Assembly (NCBI GenBank): GCA_914767715.1
Contig: OU612073.1
Coordinates: 14,136,001-14,200,000, forward strand
Reading direction: 5' to 3'
DNA length: 64,000 nucleotides
Source of the DNA: Membranipora membranacea
Lineage: Eukaryota; Bryozoa; Gymnolaemata; Cheilostomatida; Membraniporidae
The number at the start of each line of letters is the position of its first letter. Position 1 is the first letter of the stretch. Of the stretch, positions 34,914 through 46,500 are shown one piece after another. Under the pieces are notes generated by a model. The model was given only the letters and a program-made list of their open reading frames with translations. It had not been told where the DNA came from and did not search any database. The translations under genes and the position numbers were made by a program.

Positions 34914-37513
34914 GAAACAACTACCAATATTGGAAAACTGAAAAAGTATTACACAGAATTTCGGAGCAATGACTGACTGAGAAAGTGATGGAGAAAGCTT
35001 AGCGTTAAACGGGACTTGGCCTGTTTTAATCAAGTCAGCTTTTGCCATACTCGTGTTGGCCTCATCTAACCTTGTCACGCGGGCTCGGATTTTTGGTTTT
35101 TTGGTTTTTTGGTTTTGGGAGTGAACCAAAAAACCCACAAACCGTGGCCTCGTGCCAAGGCTAGACTTTATGTCTTATGCTTCAATATGAACATATATTG
35201 TATTTTGATACAATCTATTAAAATATTCATGTAGATGTAAGGCTGCCTACATTATTCTCTCCGGTGAAATCACTTTCATGACCATTAGTGATTTGCTGCA
35301 AATGATGCTGCACAGAAAACCAAATATTTTCAATACCCATTTTTTTAAAGATTCAGAAAACATGATATCCAAAACATCAATCGGTAAATTAATGTACCTA
35401 ATAAATATTGCTCACCTATTGCTGTAATTGCTTACAATATATTTTATCTTAAAATTTGATGAGAAATGAATTATATAAGTAGCAGTTTAGCTACAATTTA
35501 CTGCAATGATCTGTGTTAGTATCGGCATGTCTAACATTGACATTATGCAGCTAAAGCATTGACATTTATACTATTTGATTTGTTGGTTGCTATGAGTTTT
35601 GTTATAGATGTCTTTTGACCTTAGTCTCTGTTACCACTTCAATTAATTCTTCGAATATGTGTCCTTTACAATTGGCCGTTTCTCCCTGCAGTCCACTACC
35701 TGATGTACTGCAAGTGCGCTCTCCCTACCCAGAAACTGATGGTAACATCGGCAATTAGCGTTTTTACACTAAGCCAACAATGATGCACTGTTCACAAATG
35801 TTGCGAGATAGAAACCAACTGTTTGTACACTACTCCAGTCATAAATAATCCAGAACCATAAATAGTTTGATATTATTGACATCCGCCCTTTTCTCTGACG
35901 AAGGGATGCAACTTGTCACCCCTAAAAAGGTTTCAATTATTTTGCTATCATTTTTGTCCTCGGTTGATAGATACAATAGTCATGCTTAGTCACTTTATAA
36001 GAAGTTAATGCCTGTTGATGATTGAGTTATATATTATTTCCAGGATCCTAAAAAGAGGGGTCTAAATTAGCTACTGTGTTGGCTCTGATCGATTGGGTGG
36101 AGTGAGAACCCAGCCTAACTTATCGTAGCCAACACACTGGGTAGGTCTGAATGAGCTTATCTCATGGTTCGTTAATCAGAGGAGTCATTATTGGCAAGTC
36201 AGTGGATAGTATTGCTCAAGGTTATGTAGATATAGATCTGGGCCTGTCACCTCCATTAGAAAGGTATTTTTGGATAATGAACTACACATACAGAGACCTG
36301 GTGTGGGATTATACTCATTAAAGTCGCTATTTCCTAGATTAATGATGATCAGTATTACAAAATGAGAAGAAATTAGAGGACAATTACTGGACATTTAGTA
36401 CTAGATTATTGTTTATGACAGGTGATTATCTGAAAAATGGTAATAATGATCTTCTTGACAAGATACCCATATAAAGCCTGGCGCCCAATAGCAGGAAAAT
36501 TGCAAAACATTGGGTCTTGCAAGGTCTAGCAACAGTTCTGCAATTCAAAACCACAAAAATTACAGCAATCTCAAGACTCTGGCAAGTCTTGCAAGACCAA
36601 TCTTAGAAGTTTGACAACGTCAGAATTCTGAGATTGTCGCAACATAGTTGCAATGTGCGATCTTAGATTGTGAACAATTGGGCTGAGATTTTGGCAGTAT
36701 ATGTCATAATTGGACTATAATTTTCATAAAATCTTAGAGATTATGCTCATCTACTGCGTGTCACAGAATGAAATCTTACGCAATTGTGAACCACAATAAC
36801 TCAAGACTGGTAAGATTCTTGCAAGAGCATTGCAAGAGTCTTGAGCCTCTTGAAATTGAGCAGTGATATGTATGAGATGCTCAGAGTCAGGACTATCTAT
36901 CATCACATGCACTTTGAGATCTGTGAGTGCTGAGAGGTACACCTTATATCTTCATGTATGTTAAGGGGAATGACAAACAGCTCATACTAAGGTCGTTGCT
37001 CTCAGAGCCCTATAGTGTGTCTGTATAAGAGGAACTAAGAACAACCTTAGCTAAACCTTTGCAAGCTTTGATTTGTTTTTTGATTAAATCACAACTTTTT
37101 ATTTGAGCCAGTGCCCAGTGTTTGTGGACATGGCAGCGTCCATGAGCGACAATCGTGTCTGTAAAGTGTTTATGTTTTGAAGTTCAACCCGTTATTGCAG
37201 ACTGTAGAAATAACACCGAGTTGTAAGAACAGCCAAATAGAATATCTCCATCCATGTATATCTCCAAATAAAAGTCCCAGCTGCCAAATCTAAATAATGC
37301 TAATAGCATTGAGACTTGAATCACGGAGGAAGAGGAGGATGAAAGAATTCACATTAATCAATTGCCCCACCACGTGTTTGTATTTACTGCTTTTTTCAGA
37401 GTACACGTTCTGCACGCCTGAGAGCCAGCGACTGCTATTGCTATATATAATGGTGAGTTGACAAATGCACTAAATCATTTACTGAATTAAAGTGCAAGCG
37501 ATAAGAAGTCAAA
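34914..37513. other. Spacer between the TP53I3-like gene and patatin gene A
   Basis: An ATTAAA at 35217 could be the polyadenylation signal of the TP53I3-like gene. At 36500-36850 there is a degenerate inverted repeat built on CTTGCAAGA and CAAGACTC motifs. A TATA-like CTATATATAATGGTGAG at 37441 precedes gene A by about 70 bp and could be a core promoter element or the donor of a 5' UTR exon. No coding exon was seen. Confidence 0.45.
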
Positions 37514-40500
37514 ATGAAGAGCATAAGAAGGAAGAGTACAAAACCAAAGAGCAGCGAAGATGAGAAGAGTCGCACATCAATGTTCAGCTTATCTGAAGAT
37601 GCGAGGAAGTCTGTTTCAGAGTCTGTCAACAAGATAAGAGCAGAGCAGGATCTGATATCTGAAATTCCATATTTAGATTACCAGTTCCCTTTTGAAAACA
37701 TTGCTTTAGAAGGCGGAGGAGTTAAAGGAATAGTCTATTGTGGTGCTTTGGAGGTAATGAAAGACCAACATGGCATTGATCTCTTTTCTCAGGTTGAACT
37801 ACATCAGAGTTGATCAAAATAGTTAGATATAGTTATTTTGTTATTGAACACATTCAACCATTGGATCACTTGATAACAACATCAAATGATCTGATAACTT
37901 TCTGATGAAGGAAATGGTATCATTCACCAAGGCTATGTTTGTGTTTTATTATGACCGACAGCTGTGTATTTGTTAATCCCTGCTAGCAATGGATCTTTTT
38001 TCGCTGCAGGTAGCATGGTAGAAATACTTATGGTACTCTCTTGAATATATTTCACCATGATCGCGGGTTAAAAATTAAGTATAAATTAAGAAATTGTCCC
38101 TCTGCTCATCTACGAGGTATTAATGTCTATGTACTGGATAAGCCCACTTTATGAGCAGGGGCACAATTTCTAACACTATACATAATTTTACCCAGAAGTG
38201 CTATGAGATTTTCCAGTGTAAGAATATTGCATGCTGTCAAACTATATAGTGCTTTGGTCTTTCGCTAGGCTTTGAAATCGACACTTATAAACTATGGATA
38301 ATATTCAATATTTTTTACCTCTTCACTTATATGCCCACCTTGCTGATCTTCATCATGAAATGATAGTCTAGGTTATCATATGACTGCAGGTGAGAGTTTG
38401 TTCCATTTACAATTTCAATGTTTGAGCACTTTAATTAATGTGTTTCATATCACAATGCTTGTCAATCAAGTTCTGAAACATTGCATCGCGTTGCAGGTTC
38501 TGGAGGAAGCAGGGATCAAACTTAAGAGATATGCAGGGGCCAGTATTGGTGGTATCATGGCTGCGTTTCTAGCTGCTGGATATTCACCATCTGAGATTTT
38601 AGAGGAATTCAGTGTTGACCTTAGAATGTACTTTGCAGGTGAGTGACTTATTGCTCTTCGGTAGGCCCCTAGTTATGCAATATTTTTAGACTGAGAAAAT
38701 ACATAGCAGTTTCGGTCGAAAATTATTCATAGTGTAAGGAGTTGACCCCATTCTAATCTATGAGGTATAAATGCCTAGTGCTGTACCACCCCGATAGGCT
38801 TCCACATCCAAAAAATGATTTTTTTATCATAAGCTGATAACAAATATTTTAATTGTCAAGAGACATTGTACAAAAGTAGATAATATCATTCTTTAATCTT
38901 TTACAGTTCTAAGTAGATACAACACTACAAATTTTGTCCGCGACGAACAAGAAATCGTTTGTTATAATTATCTTCTCGAATTGCTATCGAATTCCCTCCA
39001 TTGACTTTTAGGATAAATAGAGCTGTACCAACCAAATATAACGCAAGCAAATGCTTACAATGAACACACTGTCATTGTGCTATTGTACTATGCTATTGTA
39101 CTATGCTATCGTACAATATCATACCCCTTTCACCCACCTTGCCAAGGAGTCTATATTACCTCAATGGCCATGAATTGGGAATACTCAAATCCAACAATAT
39201 TTGCGTAGTGATTACCTTGCGCTCTAACGTAGATGGAAGGAGGATAAAAAAATACTGACAGGTAAGCAATCTGTAGCCAAAGTGCGGTCTTAGCTCAGAG
39301 TTTTGGTCAGTGCTGGTGGCCTGGCTGGTGCAGGCCCATATTTCTAGGGGAGGCAGGGAGGCCTTGCCTCCCTTAGAAAGCTGAATGGAGTGGTCCAAAA
39401 ATGATATAATTGATTATTTCATGTCTGAATCAGGTCTTTTTGGATTTCCATTTGCTAATTAAATGCCTTAAAATTGTTTAGTAACAGCACCCCTCCTATT
39501 GATGCTTCTGACTAGCCTCGGAATTTTGCCTCCCCTACCATTTATTTCTTAACGGCATTGTTCTCCATCACATTGTTGATAGCAGTAATTGATAGGCAGA
39601 GAATTCTTGTTCACATTTCCTGCCTCAGCTGAGGTTATGAACCTGATCTGTCAGTTTCACTTCCTATAAAGTAAACAAGAGGCACGTCTGTTGATCACAA
39701 TTAAAGATTCTCAATCATCAAAGGCTAAAAAATGTTGGAATATCATTTGAAATGATTCAACTGCCAATTTGAGTTAGTATGTCAAGGGCTGATGTCATTA
39801 TTTCAACTAATTTGAATGCATCCCTTAAAAAGGACAATCTGTTTGGGAAAACTATTTGCCGACCAGGTAATCACTCTGGTATGTAGCCTCAATCTATAAT
39901 CTTTGAGCTATACAGACTACATCACCTCAAATATCCAAGACCTGTAGCAATAGTAGCAATTGATTACCCAGCATCAATTTTTCGTATACAAGTTTTTGAT
40001 ATATGCAAGTTTATCAAAGAATTCAATTCGTAAATTACCGATTCAATTAGATGAGTATTTGTGTGCGCTTGAAAGGTATTTAAGATGAATAATGGGCTTG
40101 AGATGGTCAAAATGTATCCTACATGCTCCATAAAGCTTACTTTCTACAAGAGTATTTATGAATACTTGGAAATCATTTAAGATGAATAATGAGCTTGAAA
40201 TGCGTTAACATTTATCCATCTTACACAATAAAGCCTATCTTCCAACCAGTCTGCAGCGACTCATGACAGGTTTGGTGGATGTTTTGCGGAGAGAAAATGT
40301 GCTTGGCTGGTCTTCAAAGCATAATTTTAAATTTTATGGGACACTTTTTTGCTACTTTGTCCTATTTTATTAGCTTTATAATGTCTCACAACCTTGGCAT
40401 GAGCCTTTGAGAACTTGGCACTCCTCAAGGACTGGTATATGGAGCCGGGTATACAAACAATAACTCTCGCAGGCCTGTAGTTCTAGGGGAGGCAAAAGAG

Positions 40501-43500
40501 GCACTCCCTTCCCTAAAAAGCTAATTACAATAGCCTAAAACACTATAATTGAGCAATTCATGTCAACATCATCTCCTCTCGGATTTCAATATCAACCAAA
40601 ATCACTTGCAAAACCTCATCATCGTCAACAGTTGTGTGCCAATTAGCTACACCACCTCCTGCCCCTAATAAAGGATTTATTAACGGGATCAAACATAGGT
40701 GTGGGTATTCAGAACGTTTGAGAAAAGTGAAATGGAGTGGGTATGTGTTTGAAGACCATCTCATGGGTACAATATACAATCGGATATGATGTGGCCTCAC
40801 CGGCGTTGGTTGTTGTTTGTTTAGGCCTTGCTTGTGATGGTGGTAGCTTAGAACTTTTTGATAAACAACTATAAAATTCTACATCAAAACCAATATATTG
40901 GCCATAAGTTTATTCTGCTTGGACATTGTAATATCAATTGGAATTCCTCATCAACCGAAAAAACACATTTAGAGCAGAGCTTTATGTCTGCAGGGCTATT
41001 TCATACATTAGCCATTTAGGGAGAGAAAGCTTATTGGACCATAACTATGTGAAAATTATATGTTGGTCTAAAAACATGATGGCTCTTCAAGAGAGTGGTT
41101 TTGGGTGCCACCAGCCAAGCCACCAGCATGGACCAAAATTCTGAGCTAAGACCGCACTTTGGCTACAGATTGCTTACTAGTTGTCAGTATTTTGTTATCC
41201 TCCTCCCATCTATGTTGGAGCGCAAGGAAATCACCACGCAAATATTGTTGGATTTGATCCCCCTTCAGTCAACTGCTGCTGGGTTATGTTGAGTAATTAT
41301 GTTCGCTGTGTCGATCCTGAGTAGTCCCAATTCATGGTCATTGTCACTTTGTCAAGTTGGGTGAAAGGGATATGATATTGTACAATAGCATATCTACAAT
41401 CTCGTTGTTAACATGTGATTATGTTTTAATCAACCAAATCACATGTTAACAGAGTGTGTTGATTGTCAGCATTTGACTCAGTTATTTTTTGTTGGTACAG
41501 CTCTATTTATCCTCAATGTAGGGAATTCTATAGCATTTTGGGAAGATAATTCTTACAAGCAATTCCTTGTTGTGGAAGTGCACTAGGCCTGTATACCTCA
41601 TAGATTAGGAAGGGGGACAGTTTCTTACACCATACATGGCTCTTACCCAGAAGTGCTGTGAATAGTTTAAGTATAAAAAAATTGCATGACTACTGCAGAA
41701 CTAGCTGATAGATTATATGTTGCTTTGGTCATTTTTTTAGGAAAAATGCTGTACAGAGAAAATCGCAAAAAAGTTTCAATGAACTATAGCTTTTCCTACA
41801 ACTTATTTGTTTGTGAAGGGTCTTCCATTTGTGTGCACAATAGTATTTGAATGAATTGATTGTGGAGATTATTCGTCATATCCCAGCATATCTGTTGCTC
41901 TTGTCTTGTCTTCAAGAAAAGCGCAAAATATCAATTGCAACAAATTACGGGCCACAAATTCAAGCATTGTAAACTATTTTTACGTGATTTAGATTTTGAT
42001 CTGTTGCACAATATACACCAAACATCTTATTTGTTCTTCTGCATCTGTCAATTATGAGAGGCTGTTCCTGCATTAACTCATAAGCTTATCATCCAGTCAC
42101 TTTGAAGTCTTTGTTTCTCTTTTCAGATCACTCATGCGGGTGGTGCAGTCTTTTACCCAACATATTACGAGGATATGGATGGAACCCAGGCAACAGGGCA
42201 GAAGAGATGTTCGGAGATCGCCTAGATAGAAAGTTGAAGATGGGACCCGATGTCACATTCAAGCAGGTGAGTTGCTGTCAAATCCACATGTTCAGTTAGT
42301 TCAGACAGTTCTGACTTTGTCTCTAGATGTATTCTCATGAAGTGTCCAAACATGGTTGAAAATTTTCTTTGCATAAGTCCTAAAAATTGTGCCTCAATAA
42401 AGTCTCAACTGAATTACCTCAAATTTTATGTTGATAATGTTGTATAACTGGAACGTTCTGAATAAAAAGAGCAGTTGGTCGAGTCACCATTGTAAGCAGA
42501 TTATAACAAAATGATACTTCTGTGATTTGTGAAGGTCAACTCCATGGACACATTGAGTAAGGAGTGATAACCCTAATACTCTGGTGGATGGATGTATAGG
42601 GTATTAACGCATCATATCCTCTGCAACATGTTTTCAAAACTACAACTTCTTTAACCACGTTTGCTGCCAAAGGTATCATCTCTCTTCCATTCATTTCATG
42701 CTTCACCTTTGAGCGGCCTTCCGAGATATAATACCAGGGAAAACGATCATTGTTTTGTGCTACATTGAACTGAGTGAGTGAATGCGTAACACTGAATGTC
42801 ATAATATTCATCTTTAGCTGCATCAGGCCACAGGAAATGAACTCTGCATCACAGCTGTGAATGTCAATATGGCGAGAGTTGAATACTTCCATCCAAAGAC
42901 AACACCTGATATGCCTATCAAGTTAGCACTTCGGATGTCTATATCAATTCCAGGTATGATTAAAATTTGTGAAAACCAATTTTTGAAAAACACCTTCTAT
43001 GCAGCTGAGTCGGAGAAACGGGGTAGAGTGTTAATAATTTTTATGTCTTCAATGTTTAGCTATAGAAATATGGCAACAAAAAAACAAACATACAGTGTCC
43101 ATGTTCACTTAGTTCTTTCACAGCATATGACAGTCAGTAGTGCTTACAAAAAGTGTTGCTAGCTTGATGGCAGTAAAAATCATATCATATCTTGATTGAA
43201 CGCAGGGTTCTTCAAAGCTGTGAAGCTGACCAATGAGGGAGGCCTTACTGACCTGTACGTGGATGGAGGGATATTATGTAACTATCCTGTACACGCATTT
43301 GATGGTAAGAAGTATAACTATTCTTATCGTCAAGCGGAAACAAAAATAGTTGAGGGAAATAGAGAAAAATCAGGCTTATGCACATGTCAAGGTCGTGATA
43401 TGTTTTTAATCAGCTAGATGCGATTTTGTCAAAATAACACTAAAGTTTTGATCTTATTAATTATCCATGTATATGCACTGATACACTTTGTTGTCCATGG

Positions 43501-46500
43501 ATGTTAGATTTACAGCAACGATTCAATTAGTGATATTTTACAAGCAATATGATGTCATGAGCAATGAAATTTTAAGGGATTGTGCACAAATGTAGTCATA
43601 TAAAAGTGTTTGCAATGAACAATAAATATATTAATTGAATGATATATATTAATTAAATAAATATGTTAATAAAATAAAACATACTAATTAAAATAAATTA
43701 TTAATTTAATTATATATATCAATTAAATAAATAATTATTAGTATTGAAAAAAATAAAAGTGTACAATAATAAATCTTCAAACTCACACAACTGACTACTG
43801 GGACGGCCTTTATCTTGTAGGGTGATTGGTCTGACGATTCCATTAAATTATTTCGAGTTTAATAAATACCTAAGAAGCCACCAAATCTATGTTGATTTAA
43901 TAATGAGGAAAATTTGAACGTCCAATTAAATTAAACAGTATTTTTGCATCCACAACAAGCACGAGTTTAGGAAAATTTTACATAGGTAGATAATAAATTG
44001 AGTACATAACTCCACATACACAGTATAAATAGATCTTGATCTTCATATTATAGTGGTTATTACGTTGTGCTGAGATTTTACTCTATAAGAGATGTTTTAC
44101 ACTGTTACTATGTTAATATTCTTAGTGTTTCAGGTTGTAAGGTATAACTATTTCGAATAGATAAATTGCAATGGCCAACCAAATTTTTAGATATAGAGGT
44201 ACGTTAATTGTTATGAATAAAGATGAAGCATGATATTCAGATTTTTTGTTGTTGACATTTCTTTAGGTTGGTGGCTGTCAATGAAGACAGAAGATTGTTT
44301 TCTGAATCGACTGCAGCCTCTAAGTGACTGTGGTAAACTGATGAACAAAAATGAGAGGTTTGGAAAGTACAATGAGAAGACCATCGGCTGTTTAGTTGTA
44401 AGCTCACAGAATACGTAGCTTTAAAAGAAATTAGCAAACATTTTTGTGGGAATTCCATTGGCGATTTATATGCATGGATCTGAATCTGTGTTGTAAAGTG
44501 TTTCTTTTGCAGCACCTAGATATATGCGCTTAGTCTAAATGCTCAAAAAGTGCCGATGTGTAAATTGTCAGCCACTTTAATTTCCCACAATTCAATAAAT
44601 GAATTCTCTAGACAGAAGAGAGTACTCCCATCGCTAGGAACCGATCACTGGGACCCCTGTTTTATTCATACTGCACTGTCTGCTTTAAGCCTGGGATATT
44701 ATATCGCCCAACCAATAATTAATTTTCCTGTGAATTAAAAAACCAATTTGATTGAAATGGGGGATAAGTTATACCCAGTGTTGGCGTAGGCAGAGCCCAG
44801 CCTGTACAGTGTACACTATCAAGGGGTGCCTACACCAAACGAACTAGACATTTAATGTAAGTTAGACGTAACAGAGAGTAGTTATTCTTTCACCATTTGC
44901 ATTTGGATTTAACATCATGTTCTCTCTCCTGCTTTATTTAAAAAAAATTAATTCAGTTTTTTGTTTGATGCAGTACTCTGATGGTGAACAAGATGTGATG
45001 AAAGCTAAATTGGAGGAGAGAGTTGGAGTACAAACTACAGAGAAGGACAGACCACAACACTCAAAAGTCTACAAGTGAGTTTTTTGACGTCCTTTGTCAG
45101 TCCAAAATCAACCAGAAAATCTCTAACAATGTCCGGCCAAATTGCATGTGGTGAAAATATAAGTTTACAAAAGTTTTTGTTTTTTATTTTCAGAAAATAC
45201 AGGTGAGGAAGGAACGAGACACCTTTGGTTAATAATCCATGGTGGTTGGAGGGCACTCAATGCTTAATCTAGCACCGAAGAAGCAATCAAGCGTTAAACT
45301 AGCCAATGTCACACTCGTTGTGAATTTCTCTGTGATACGAAATAAGATATACGATGATGTCTTAATTCGAATCCGGCACAATGTATAACATGATTATCAT
45401 GATCATTGGTTGCGTCACAACATTTTTTCTTGATGAATTGCCACCATTGCTAAAATCTCACTGAAGCCCCTCTTCAATCATCTTCTTTCCCATTCCATTG
45501 TGCCCGATATTAAAAACTTCCAAATTTACCAGATAACTTTTCCAATGAGGATCTGATAACTGAATTATTGTTTACGATAGAATACATAGTATGCACCAAT
45601 GGTGACAAAATTAAAATATCCAAGCGATCTAGGTTTTTTGATTATAGCATATATTGAGCCCACTGCATTGAGTATTTAACTCCTATTTCAGAGAAAAGCA
45701 AGCAGAGACAAATATATCCACAGAGACATTAGAGGAACATGAGGTCTTTATGGCATCTTTCGACAGGTTTCTCAAGGTAGTGACATCAGTCTACAAAAAA
45801 ACCAAATCGTTTCCCCAAATGTCATCTTAATGATTCTAGATTTCTGCTTAGTGACTGCCCATGCCTACCAGTGTCCGCTTAGTGACTGGCAGTGTGTAGC
45901 ATTCACAAAGTATCACCAGTGTCGCTTATAAGAGTACATTATTTGGTCTTGGAATACTACATTCCACCAAATCATTCAGGGATGTAAACGATAATGACAT
46001 CATGTTGCGGTGCGGTTTTTCAATGTGCAATTGTAAACTTTTTGTGTTTTAAGTATGCGCCTTGTGATTGTAGGTTTTGCAGCAAGTGAATTCAACTGGT
46101 GATGAGATTGATGACACAATAAGCAGGAGTGAACTCAAAGAGGCTCTTGATTCTGCTATAGTGAGTTGTGTGCTCTATTGCTAAACTTTATTGGCTATCC
46201 CACTCAGTAATCAAGGAAGGTTTGTTGGTTAACTGAGCACCGGAACAAATAACATTATGAGCTAGTACAGTATGAGCTGGTATGAGGATCTGATGAAATC
46301 AGGGATTCTCTTCATTTCCTAGCATTTTGAGCTACACTTCCTTGCGAGGGAATCTACAATCTTTTTACTGTTGGAGGATAAAGTTCTCAGATTGGTTCAA
46401 ATGTTTGTCTCGGAACATTGTAATGTATATTCTCTTTTTCCCCTGTTTAATGAACAACGTAAACACAGCAGTAGTGTTAAACTCCCTCTTTCACCTTTGC

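Noticed and set aside
35086-35130. GGTTTTTTGGTTTT run resembling telomere-like or regulatory sequence
   Set aside because: It is too short and irregular, a simple GT-rich microsatellite.
42857-43162. 101-codon frame overlapping exon 4 of patatin A and the following intron
   Set aside because: Only the part up to 42953 is supported by paralog B; the rest is intron read-through.
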